In this document: positions 1 to 6,439 of the stretch, in pieces
Numbering within the stretch: the stretch's first letter is position 1
Layout: each line of letters opens with the position of its first letter
Assembly: GCA_036505615.1 (NCBI GenBank)
Contig: DASXTB010000054.1
Coordinates: 1-6,439 of the forward strand
Length of the DNA stretch: 6,439 bases
Source: DASXTB01 sp036505615
GTDB lineage: Bacteria; Acidobacteriota; UBA6911; JACQSX01
Direction of reading: 5' to 3'
The notes under the pieces: model-generated
The model's input: only the letters and a program-made list of their open reading frames with translations
Told to the model about the DNA's origin: nothing
Databases searched by the model: none
Position numbers and translations under genes: made by a program

Positions 1-1389
1 CTACTGCTTTCTATTAGCGGATACGTTTTTTCGCAACCCGGCGCCGATATGCCAGTTCCGGCCGCTTTGCCGCCGATTCCGCGGCGGCTCACGCTAGCCG
101 AGGGCGAGGCCCTGCTGCTTCAACGCAACCTGGCTATTGCCACTTCCCGCTATCAAATTGAAGCGGCTCGGGCTGTCAGGCTGATCGCCAGTTACAAACC
201 AAATCCTCTGTTGACAGTTGGCGGCGAGCAGATCCCTTTTTACTCTCCTCTGATGGGGAGTGCCCCCCGCTTTTTTGCCACGGATTCGAACGCTGGTGCC
301 AACCCGGTCTATACACTCCGGGTCGACAAGATCATCGAGCGTGGTGGAAAGCGTAGATTACGCACCGAGCAGGCTGACTTCCAAATGAAGGCGTCTGAAG
401 CTCAGCTACTTGATTCTATCCGTATTCAACTGTTTCAATTACGGCAGGCCTTCACAGCAGCGCTGCTGGCGCGTGAGAACGCGCGTCTGGCGGAGATGAT
501 CCTAGATCAATATGACGGCACCGAGAGGCTGACCAAGATCAAAACGGACAATGGCGACTTAGCGGGAGTTGAGCTTTATCGAGTCCGCGCCGGCCGACTG
601 CAGTATCAGCAAGTGGTACTACAGTCACGAAACAACTATGAACTAGCTACGCGCGATCTCATCAACATACTTGCCGGTCGCGTGGAGGAGACACAGACGA
701 CACCCGGGACGCCAATCACGGACTCTCAAGCAAGCTTTCAGAGTATTTCCCGTCAAGCGCAGGCTGTAAAGCTTCCATCTTTTCTGCAAGCGGCTCCTCT
801 GGAAGTTGTGGGAACCTTCTCGGACCGGCCGGTATCTCATAGCTTGGCGGAGCTGCGAAAAATAGCTCTTTCTGAAAGACCGGACGTGGTGGCTGCGCGC
901 AATAGCTTTGAGGCCTCCGGGCGGGCATTCTTGCTGGCAAGGGCCCAGCGCGCGCGGGATCTCGATATTGCGTCGGAATATCAGCGCGTCGGCGATGACC
1001 ACAGTCTTGGAGTAGTGTTGCAAATACCGTTGTTTACTTACAACAACCAACAAGCTGCCATCCAACAGGCGGAAGCACAACGCCGCGCCGCGGAAACCCA
1101 ATTGCGCCAGAGCGAGTTGCAGGCGTTAACCGATGTTGAAAAGGCTTTCATTGCTCACCAATCAGCCCGCCGGATACTGGAACTGTACAACGTCGAAAAT
1201 CTGAAGAATTTGGATAAGCTGCGCGACATCACAATGGTCAGTTACCGGGAAGGCGCGGTTAGCCTGTTCGAGGTGCTCGACGTGCAGCGCACGTACAACC
1301 AGGCCGTCACCGCCTACAACCAGGCTCGTGCCGACTACCAGATGAGTCTCTGGCAGATTGAACAGGCCATCGGCCGACCGCTGCAGTAA
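1..1389 (+). CDS. TolC/CzcC-family outer-membrane efflux channel, 5' end outside the window
   Basis: Outer-membrane channel of a tripartite metal efflux pump; trimers of this family form a beta-barrel plus a periplasmic alpha-helical tunnel that docks on the adaptor. The first ATG in frame is at 49, but the frame is open to base 1 and codons 1-12 read LLLSISGYVFSQ, the hydrophobic end and likely cleavage region (VFS|Q) of a signal peptide, so the real start is upstream. No cysteine is visible there, so no lipoprotein anchor is evident. Counting from base 1 there are 462 residues. Two outer-membrane-efflux repeats can be seen: about 27-210, opening with LTLAEGEALLLQRN, and about 281-460, opening with SLAELRKIALSERPDVVAAR (RPDV at 293-296). 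Long Ala/Gln/Arg-rich helices follow, and the C-terminus (YNQARADYQMSLWQIEQAIG) is typical of CzcC/TolC proteins. It is the first gene of an apparent C-B-A operon. Family assignment is firm; the metal role rests on the neighbours. Confidence 0.93.
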   Translation, partial: LLLSISGYVFSQPGADMPVPAALPPIPRRLTLAEGEALLLQRNLAIATSRYQIEAARAVRLIASYKPNPLLTVGGEQIPFYSPLMGSAPRFFATDSNAGANPVYTLRVDKIIERGGKRRLRTEQADFQMKASEAQLLDSIRIQLFQLRQAFTAALLARENARLAEMILDQYDGTERLTKIKTDNGDLAGVELYRVRAGRLQYQQVVLQSRNNYELATRDLINILAGRVEETQTTPGTPITDSQASFQSISRQAQAVKLPSFLQAAPLEVVGTFSDRPVSHSLAELRKIALSERPDVVAARNSFEASGRAFLLARAQRARDLDIASEYQRVGDDHSLGVVLQIPLFTYNNQQAAIQQAEAQRRAAETQLRQSELQALTDVEKAFIAHQSARRILELYNVENLKNLDKLRDITMVSYREGAVSLFEVLDVQRTYNQAVTAYNQARADYQMSLWQIEQAIGRPLQ

Positions 1390-1421
1390 GCATATGGACA
1401 ATTCTAAGAAGCTCCTTTATC

Positions 1422-1428
1422 GGAGGAG
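1422..1428 (+). promoter_or_regulatory. Shine-Dalgarno site supporting a GTG start of the adaptor gene
   Basis: GGAGGAG lies 10 bases before GTG 1439. It is the best ribosome-binding site in the window and decides the start chosen for the adaptor; neither ATG 1394 nor ATG 1358 has a comparable site. Confidence 0.6.
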
Positions 1429-1438
1429 TGAGTACGAA

Positions 1439-2719
1439 GTGACAGAGCCCACAGCCGTCAAACCAGAGCAAGAGAGCACCGAAACGGCGGCAACGCGCCA
1501 ATTCTCCAAGCGCCGTCCTTACTGGCTATGGCTGATAGGCGCGCTGGCGGTTGGCCTTCTTGTCACGACGCTTATCTGGCAGCGCGCGGGAAACCAGACC
1601 GAAACTAAGCGCAAAGCGGAGAATCCTGCGCAGCCATCAGATGTCGTTGTGCCAACGCCGGAACAACTGGGGCAGATCACAGTCAGTTTAGTCGGTGAGC
1701 ACGCAGTCACTATCGATAGGAACACAACGGGACGGGTCGCATTCAATGAAGATCGTCTCACACCTGTTTTTACGCCTTACGCCGGGCGTGTAGTCGACTT
1801 GCTGGTCAACAAAGGATCCATCGTGCGTCGCGGACAGGCCCTGCTGGCGCTGGATGCGCCCGAGCTGCTCAGCGCGCAGAATGATCTCTCTTCCGCCCGT
1901 TCCGACGTCGCCAAGGCCAAGATTTCTTTAGACGCGGCTACGGTGGCTGCCGAACGGGCGCGCCGGCTACACCAATCTGAGGCGCTTGCCACCAAGGAGC
2001 TGCAGCAGGCGGAAGCGGACCTGGCCCGTGCTCAAGACGAATATCGCCGCGTTCAGGCTCTGCTGGCGTCGGTTGAGAACCGGCTGGCGATGTTCGGGAA
2101 AAGCAAGGAAGAGATCGCCGGCCTGGGAAGTCGAATCGATCGCCGCGTTGTCATCCATGCTCCCATTTCCGGCACGGTAGTCGACCGCAAGGTCGGACCG
2201 GGGCAATACGTCAAGCCGGATGCTCCCGATCCGCTCTTCCTGATCTCCGATCTTTCCACGCTGTGGGTGCTGGCCGATGTGTTTGAAGATGACCTCTCCA
2301 CCATCCACCTGAACGCACCGGTAGAGATCACCGTGACTGCATATCCAAACCGCACATTTCCCGCCCGTATTTCGTTCATCAGCCCCACTGTGGATCCCAC
2401 CACGCGCACCGTGCGGGTTCGATGTTGGGTGGGAAACCAGCAGGGACTGCTGAAGCCGGACATGTTCGCGAAGATCAAAATCACCGCGGCTGCTCAGAAA
2501 ATGTATTCAGTGATTCCGGAAAGCGCGGTGATTTCCGAAGGGAGACGGTCTATGGTCTTCGTCGAGGAAAGCACCGGTCGTTTCCGCCGGCGACAGATCC
2601 AAACAGGACCCGAAATGGCGGGATGGATTACCGCAGTATCAGGCCTGCAGCCGGGCGAGAAGGTTGTCACGCACGGAGCGCTGCTGTTGAACGAAGTGAT
2701 CGGATCAAAGAGTCAATGA
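1439..2719 (+). CDS. czcB: CzcB/HlyD-family periplasmic adaptor (membrane fusion protein) of an RND metal pump
   Basis: Periplasmic adaptor joining the inner-membrane pump to the outer-membrane channel. From GTG 1439 it has 426 residues: a short charged cytoplasmic tail, one membrane anchor at about 28-47 (PYWLWLIGALAVGLLVTTLIW), the first half of the lipoyl/barrel-sandwich domain around 100-140 (TPYAGRVVDLLVNKGSIVRR from 112), an Ala/Arg/Gln/Glu-rich alpha-hairpin coiled coil at about 141-222, the second lipoyl half from 237 (VVIHAPISGTVVDRKVGPGQ), a beta-barrel from about 271 (DLSTLWVLADVFEDDL), and a membrane-proximal domain to the end. There is no lipobox cysteine and no His-rich metal-binding tail, so it appears anchored by its helix. 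Alternative in-frame starts are ATG 1394 (4 bases after the channel stop, 441 residues) and ATG 1358 (overlapping the channel gene, 453 residues); GTG 1439 is preferred for its Shine-Dalgarno site. The pump gene follows after 17 bases. The family is firm; the symbol reflects its partner and does not prove metal specificity. Confidence 0.9.
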   Translation: MTEPTAVKPEQESTETAATRQFSKRRPYWLWLIGALAVGLLVTTLIWQRAGNQTETKRKAENPAQPSDVVVPTPEQLGQITVSLVGEHAVTIDRNTTGRVAFNEDRLTPVFTPYAGRVVDLLVNKGSIVRRGQALLALDAPELLSAQNDLSSARSDVAKAKISLDAATVAAERARRLHQSEALATKELQQAEADLARAQDEYRRVQALLASVENRLAMFGKSKEEIAGLGSRIDRRVVIHAPISGTVVDRKVGPGQYVKPDAPDPLFLISDLSTLWVLADVFEDDLSTIHLNAPVEITVTAYPNRTFPARISFISPTVDPTTRTVRVRCWVGNQQGLLKPDMFAKIKITAAAQKMYSVIPESAVISEGRRSMVFVEESTGRFRRRQIQTGPEMAGWITAVSGLQPGEKVVTHGALLLNEVIGSKSQ

Positions 2720-2725
2720 AATCTT

Positions 2726-2729
2726 GAGG
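2726..2729 (+). promoter_or_regulatory. Shine-Dalgarno site of the pump gene
   Basis: GAGG sits 7 bases before ATG 2737, between the adaptor stop (2717-2719) and the pump start. It supports ATG 2737 as the start and translation from the shared operon transcript. Confidence 0.5.
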
Positions 2730-2736
2730 TTCGAAA

Positions 2737-5700
2737 ATGGTCGGCAAGCTGATTGACTTTATCTTACGCGAGCGGTTGCTTGTCATCTCGCTTTCAGTAA
2801 TGCTGTTGGTCGGCGGCCTTTACGCATTTAAGTACCTCAACATTGAGGCCTATCCTGACCCCTCTCCTCCAACCATCGAAGTGATCACGCAGAATTCCGG
2901 TTGGTCTGCCGAAGAAATGGAGCGGCAGATTACCGTGCCCCTGGAGACGCAGCTCAACGGTATGCCTGGCCTGGATCATATTCGATCGATTTCCCTTTTC
3001 GGCCTCTCGGACATTAAATGCTATTTTCGGTACGACACTGATTACAACTTCGATCGGCAGGAAGTATTGAATCGCCTGCAAATGGCGGAACTTCCTCAGG
3101 GAGTGCAGCCCCAATTGTCTCCCTGGTCGGCTATTGGCGAAATTTATCGCTACCGGCTGACCGGAGGTGGTTACGGCCTGATGGACTTGAAGGTCGCCCA
3201 GGATTGGATACTGGAGAGGCAATTCAAACAAGTTCCAGGCGTCATCGACGTGGTCAGCTTTGGCGGACCGACCAAAGAGTTTCATGTCGAGCTTGATCCA
3301 AACAAGTTGATCGCCTTCAACGTGTCCATCTCTCAGGTACTGGCTTCCATCGCTAACAGCAATTCAAACGTGGGGGCGAACTATCTGGAACTGGGCAATC
3401 AGAGCTATAACGTGCGCGGCATAGGCCTGTTTCGCAATGCCGAGGACATCGGCAACGTTGCGGTTGCTGTCAAAAATGGCACGCCGATCTACATTAAGCA
3501 ACTCGGGCCGATAAGCGTGGGCGCCAAAGTACCCATGGGTCGTGTTGGTAAGGACGATGAATCGGATATCGTCCAGGGAGTAGTACTGATGAGGCGCGGC
3601 GAGAAATCGCTGCCCACGCTGGAGCGTGTGCGCCGCAAGGTGAAGCAGCTCAACAACGGCGTCTTGCCCAAGGGGATGAGCATCGCGCCCTACTACGACC
3701 GTACCAACCTGATCAATGTCACCACGCGAACGGTCACCCACACTCTGGTGGAGGGAATGGTGCTGGTGGCGCTCATCCTGATAGCTTTTCTCGGGGATCT
3801 GCGGGCAGCCTTGGTCGTAGCCCTCTCAATCCCTCTGTCGCTGCTGTTTACCTTTGTTCTTATGGTAGTCCGCGGAGACTCCGCCAACTTGATCTCCATG
3901 GGAGCCATCGACTTTGGAATCATCGTCGATGCCTCGGTTGTGATGGTGGAGAACATTTACCGTCACTTGTCCGAGCCCAGCCCTTACCGGTACAACGTGA
4001 AGCGAACTACTGTGCTGGCCGCGCAGGAAGTGAGCGCGCCTATCTTCTTCTCCTCGGCGATCCTGGTCGCGGCATTTCTGCCGCTTTTCACGATGACCGG
4101 CGTAGAAGGCAAAGTTTTCGGGCCGATGGCGCTGACGTATGGATTTGCTTTGACCGGGGCGCTGCTTCTGGCGCTGACATTCTCGCCGGTGATGGCGTCG
4201 CTGGTGCTCAAGTCGACGCAGGAAGAGCGTGAAACAGTGGTGGTACGCCACATCCGGCGTATTTATTCGCGCTTGCTGCGCGGCGCTCTTGGCAGGCCGG
4301 TCTTAACAACATCGCTTGCGGTGCTGGCCCTGGCTGCGACTCTGGCAACGCTCCCCTTTCTCGGCGGAGAATTCATGCCCAAGCTGGAGGAAGGAAACCT
4401 TTGGGTTCGAGCGACCATGCCTAATACCATCTCATTCAGCTATGCAAGCCAACTGGCTGACCAGATGCGAAGGGTATTTAGCAAACACCCGGAAGTGATT
4501 ACCGTGGTAAGCCAGCTCGGACGACCCGACGACGGAACCGACCCGACCAGTTACTTCAATTGCGAATTCTTTGTTCCACTGAAACCGAGGGAGGAGTGGC
4601 CTGGCGGGACGACCAAGGTGGAACTGGTACGGCAGTTGGAGGCAGAGCTGAAGCGAATTCCCGGCGTGGATTACAACTTTTCGCAGACGATCCAGGACAA
4701 CGTGGAGGAAGCGATGTCGGGAGTTAAGGGGGAAAATTCGATCAAGCTCTTCGGAGAAGATCTGGAGAAGTTAGAATCAACCGCCGGGCAGATTGCCCGC
4801 GTGATGAAGGACATCCCTGGGGTAGCGGACTTGGGTATTTTTGGAGAACTGGGGCAGCCGAATTTGTTAATTCGCGCCGATCGCGAGCAAGCCGCCCGTT
4901 ACGGAGTTCTACCCGGCGACGTCAATGGCACGGTCCAAGCGGCTGTCGGAGGGCAGGCGGTGACGCAAGTGCTCGACGGCGAGCGTCGCTTCGACGTCGT
5001 GGTTCGCTTCCTGCCCCAGTACCGCGATAGCCTGGAAGCCGTCGCCAATATTCCGGTCACCACGCCTGATGGCGGCAAAGTACCTCTTAAGCAAGTGGCC
5101 GAGGTAGTCAAACAGGCTGGCGCCTCGTTCATCTATCGCGAGGACAATGCGCGTTATCTGCCTGTAAAATTTAGCGTGAGAGGACGTGATTTGAAAAGCA
5201 CTATCGCCGAAGCAGAAGAAAAAATTAAACAGCAGGTGAGCCTGCCCGCGGGATACCGCTATCAATGGGCCGGCGAGTTTCAGGAACTGCAGGAAGCGTT
5301 GGCTCGGCTGGAAGTAGTGGTTCCGGCAAGCCTGCTGCTCATCTTCTTTTTGCTTTATAGCGCATTTCGCAACGTTCGCGACGCTCTGCTACTGTTGGGA
5401 ACAGTCCCGCTGGCTTTGATCGGCGGCATGCTTTCCTTGCTTGCGACGGGCACCAACTTCAGCATCTCGGCGGCTGTGGGATTCATATCCCTTTTCGGCG
5501 TGTCGGTGCTAGGCGGAGTGATCCTTGTCTCTCGCATCAAACAACTGCGCGAACAGGGCATGCCTCTGAAAGAAGCAGTGATGCGCGGCTCGGAGCTGCA
5601 GCTTCGGCCGGTGCTGATGGCAGCCTGTGCCGCCGCCATCGGATTGCTGCCCGCGTCCATCGCAACGGGGATCGGATCGGAAACACAGCGGCCTCTGGCG

Positions 5701-5844
5701 CGCGTCGTGGTGGGTGGGATGCTCACTTCGGCGGTTTTGATCCTGCTCGTCCTGCCGGCGATGTACAGTTTGGTGCACCGGTACGCAGAACGGCGTACTA
5801 CCGATCAACTTACATCGGAACGGACAGAACCGGCAGCGGATTGA
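2737..5844 (+). CDS. czcA: CzcA-family heavy-metal-efflux RND inner-membrane pump
   Basis: Proton/cation antiporter that drives metal export through the tripartite complex. The 1035 residues match the family's usual length (about 1030-1065) with no break. TM1 is at about 12-31, followed by a periplasmic porter domain with the family sequence AYPDPSPPTIEVITQNSGWS. TM2-TM6 span about 336-500. TM4 carries DFGIIVDASVVMVEN at 392-406, so the three acidic residues expected for divalent-metal RND pumps (D392, D398, E405) are present with the CzcA spacing. TM7 is at about 522-540; the second porter domain (GGEFMPKLEEGNLW, then SGVKGENSIKLFGEDLE) runs to about 858, and TM8-TM12 from 860 to about 1012. 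Family knowledge: DFG...D...EN in TM4 points to Zn/Co/Cd/Ni-type cations, whereas Cu/Ag pumps such as CusA have a different TM4 motif. Two departures are visible: A399-S400 where G-A is usual, and G926-G927 in TM10 where N-G is common. Exact substrate cannot be read from the sequence. Confidence 0.95.
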   Translation: MVGKLIDFILRERLLVISLSVMLLVGGLYAFKYLNIEAYPDPSPPTIEVITQNSGWSAEEMERQITVPLETQLNGMPGLDHIRSISLFGLSDIKCYFRYDTDYNFDRQEVLNRLQMAELPQGVQPQLSPWSAIGEIYRYRLTGGGYGLMDLKVAQDWILERQFKQVPGVIDVVSFGGPTKEFHVELDPNKLIAFNVSISQVLASIANSNSNVGANYLELGNQSYNVRGIGLFRNAEDIGNVAVAVKNGTPIYIKQLGPISVGAKVPMGRVGKDDESDIVQGVVLMRRGEKSLPTLERVRRKVKQLNNGVLPKGMSIAPYYDRTNLINVTTRTVTHTLVEGMVLVALILIAFLGDLRAALVVALSIPLSLLFTFVLMVVRGDSANLISMGAIDFGIIVDASVVMVENIYRHLSEPSPYRYNVKRTTVLAAQEVSAPIFFSSAILVAAFLPLFTMTGVEGKVFGPMALTYGFALTGALLLALTFSPVMASLVLKSTQEERETVVVRHIRRIYSRLLRGALGRPVLTTSLAVLALAATLATLPFLGGEFMPKLEEGNLWVRATMPNTISFSYASQLADQMRRVFSKHPEVITVVSQLGRPDDGTDPTSYFNCEFFVPLKPREEWPGGTTKVELVRQLEAELKRIPGVDYNFSQTIQDNVEEAMSGVKGENSIKLFGEDLEKLESTAGQIARVMKDIPGVADLGIFGELGQPNLLIRADREQAARYGVLPGDVNGTVQAAVGGQAVTQVLDGERRFDVVVRFLPQYRDSLEAVANIPVTTPDGGKVPLKQVAEVVKQAGASFIYREDNARYLPVKFSVRGRDLKSTIAEAEEKIKQQVSLPAGYRYQWAGEFQELQEALARLEVVVPASLLLIFFLLYSAFRNVRDALLLLGTVPLALIGGMLSLLATGTNFSISAAVGFISLFGVSVLGGVILVSRIKQLREQGMPLKEAVMRGSELQLRPVLMAACAAAIGLLPASIATGIGSETQRPLARVVVGGMLTSAVLILLVLPAMYSLVHRYAERRTTDQLTSERTEPAAD

Positions 5845-5945
5845 GACCCTAACTCTCCAGCTATAGTGCCAAGATTCGGCTTTCGGCAAGGACCATTTCT
5901 GAAAGGAAGCGCTTCTCTCCAGGCAGATACAGGATTCTTGAATCA
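5845..5945 (+). other. Non-coding spacer after the efflux operon
   Basis: These 101 bases between the czcA stop and the czcA-like fragment contain no credible gene. I find no strong rho-independent terminator: the only hairpin-like stretch (TGCC near 5867 with GGCA near 5885) is short, has a bulge and lacks a T-run. No clear sigma70 promoter is visible. The region does not resemble the sequence upstream of the intact czcA, apart from a possible few bases just before the shared TTACG. Confidence 0.5.
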
Positions 5946-6188
5946 ATGACGCTCAGATTACGAGAGCGATTTCTTGTGATTTCGCTTGCTTCAATGCTGC
6001 TGGTTGGTGGTCTTTACGCGTTTAAGTATCTCAACATCGAGGCCTATCCGGACCCTTCGCCTCCCATCATTGAAGTAATCACGCAAAATCCCATGCGCTA
6101 TCAGCACATTTCAAACGCCGGGATTGCTGAGCACAATCCGGGCATCAAGTCGCTTTATTTTTTCACCGGGATTTCTTGGTGGCAGTGA
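5946..6188 (+). pseudogene. Relic of a second czcA: N-terminal fragment fused to unrelated sequence
   Basis: Codons from about 5958 to 6092 encode LRERFLVISL...EAYPDPSPP.IEVITQN, matching residues 10-54 of the intact CzcA at 40 of 45 positions. By hand count the DNA matches at about 110 of 135 bases, and 18 of the 23 changed codons are synonymous. Similarity begins close to the normal gene start and ends abruptly around 6090, within the first periplasmic segment. The following 32 residues (PMRYQHISNAGIAEHN and onward, ending in WWQ) have no counterpart in CzcA, and the frame stops at TGA 6186-6188. More than 95% of a normal pump is absent, so it cannot transport. The start at ATG 5946 is weak: AGGA at 5931-5934 is 11 bases away. 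If translated it would be an 80-residue protein with one membrane helix (about residues 9-28). Best explained as the remains of a diverged second czcA left by deletion or recombination. Confidence 0.8.
6117..6143 (+). repeat. Imperfect inverted repeat inside the relic tail
   Basis: GCCGGGATT (6117-6125) and AATCCGGGC (6135-6143) pair at 8 of 9 positions (G-G mismatch at 6120/6140), extended by G6126-C6134, around an 8-base loop. A further CCGGGATT occurs at 6166-6173, repeating 6118-6125 directly. A T-rich run (6154-6163) follows, but 10 bases after the stem, too far for a standard intrinsic terminator. The function is unknown and it may be chance. Confidence 0.35.
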
Positions 6189-6197
6189 GGGCCGGAA

Positions 6198-6439
6198 TTG
6201 AAGGTCAGCAGCCGGCGATCTTACGGCGCTTTGCAGTTCCTTAATTTTGGCCATAAAAGGCAGAGGAATAACCATCCATTTCTGCCTGCGTGGCACCCGC
6301 TGCCTCAAGCGCGTTTGGTGGTTATCCTGATAATTGCGGTTTTTATATTTGGACCCAGCAAGATTCCCGCAGTAGGGCGTGGCCTCGGCGAGGCGATACG
6401 AAACTTTAAGAAAGGGATCAGGGAAGCTTCGCAGATCGA
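6198..6439 (+). CDS. tatA: TatA/TatE-family twin-arginine translocase subunit, start unresolved, 3' end outside the window
   Basis: TatA proteins oligomerise in the inner membrane and let folded Tat substrates cross with TatC. From 6315 the frame encodes LVVILIIAVFIFGPSKIP, a transmembrane helix ending in the FG hinge, then VGRGLGEAIRNFKKGIREAS, the amphipathic helix with the family's G-LG--I--FKK pattern. Aligned on the hinge, R at 6312 falls where E. coli TatA has Q8, so a normal start would lie near 6290-6300. No ATG exists in any + frame from 6189 to there. The coordinate given is TTG 6198, which has GAGG 7 bases upstream (6187-6190, overlapping the preceding TGA); it would add an atypical N-terminal extension of nearly 40 residues. 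Other in-frame options are TTG 6231 and CTG 6282 or 6300. An AGAGGAA at 6262-6268 has no usable in-frame start at normal distance. The family call is strong for 6300-6439; an intact gene is not assured. The reading frame runs off the window end. Confidence 0.7.
   Translation, partial: MKVSSRRSYGALQFLNFGHKRQRNNHPFLPAWHPLPQARLVVILIIAVFIFGPSKIPAVGRGLGEAIRNFKKGIREASQI

Noticed and set aside
2422..2727. 101-codon + strand frame overlapping the end of the adaptor gene
   Set aside because: It lies entirely across well-conserved adaptor coding sequence in another frame, is rich in Arg/Gly/Ser without domain character, and has no convincing start site.
3826..4253. Overlapping minus-strand frames of 89-141 codons opposite czcA
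   Set aside because: Their products are low-complexity His/Arg/Ser-rich readings of the pump's transmembrane codons. The + strand pump is unambiguous and continuous here.
5867..5890. Possible transcription terminator after czcA
   Set aside because: The stem is only four clean pairs plus a bulged extension and no T-run follows, so it is below what I would call.
5946..6092. The repeated czcA start as a mobile-element or site-specific recombination repeat
   Set aside because: The copies differ at about one base in five with mainly synonymous changes, there are no terminal inverted repeats or transposase, and the similarity follows coding sequence. Homology between pump genes explains it better.
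6231..6257. Possible promoter for tatA (TTGCAG, 15 bases, CATAAA)
   Set aside because: Both boxes deviate from consensus, spacing is short, and the predicted transcript would begin at the AGAGGAA motif, leaving no leader.
6111..6308. 65-codon minus-strand frame opposite the tatA upstream region
   Set aside because: It has no recognisable domain and overlaps the relic tail and the tatA-like frame on the opposite strand. No supporting context.

Overview
The window carries a conventional three-gene heavy-metal-efflux RND operon of a Gram-negative bacterium, all on the + strand, in the order outer-membrane channel, periplasmic adaptor, inner-membrane pump. Downstream lies a short region holding a broken second copy of the pump gene's 5' end and the beginning of a tatA-like gene. 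Mixed GC content (judged by eye in the mid-50s percent), the diderm pump architecture and the protein style would fit Acidobacteriota or a similar soil lineage. That assignment is only an impression; nothing in the window fixes the taxon.

Layout. Bases 1-1389 encode a TolC/CzcC-type channel whose true start lies before the window: the frame is open to base 1 and reads as the end of a signal peptide. Bases 1439-2719 encode a CzcB/HlyD-type adaptor; its most likely start is a GTG behind a strong GGAGGAG, although ATG codons at 1394 and 1358 are also in frame. Bases 2737-5844 encode a complete 1035-residue CzcA-type pump with the TM4 motif of divalent-metal pumps. Spacing is tight (49 and 17 bases), so the three genes are probably co-transcribed. 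Together they should form a channel spanning the envelope that uses the proton gradient to expel metal cations (Zn/Co/Cd/Ni-like rather than Cu/Ag, by motif). No metal regulator is in view.

Bases 5845-5945 show no gene. At 5946-6090 the first ~48 codons of a CzcA reappear at about 81% nucleotide identity to the intact gene, with mostly synonymous differences. The similarity stops abruptly and the frame ends at 6188 after 32 unrelated codons. This looks like the relic of a diverged second czcA rather than a fresh duplication. From about 6300 to the window end a clear TatA/TatE transmembrane-hinge-amphipathic helix pattern is encoded, but there is no ATG anywhere in its upstream stretch, so its start is unresolved and it may itself be damaged.

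I see no CRISPR array, tRNA, rRNA, transposase or clearly novel system. The region of most interest is the remodelled stretch 5945-6300 between czcA and tatA.
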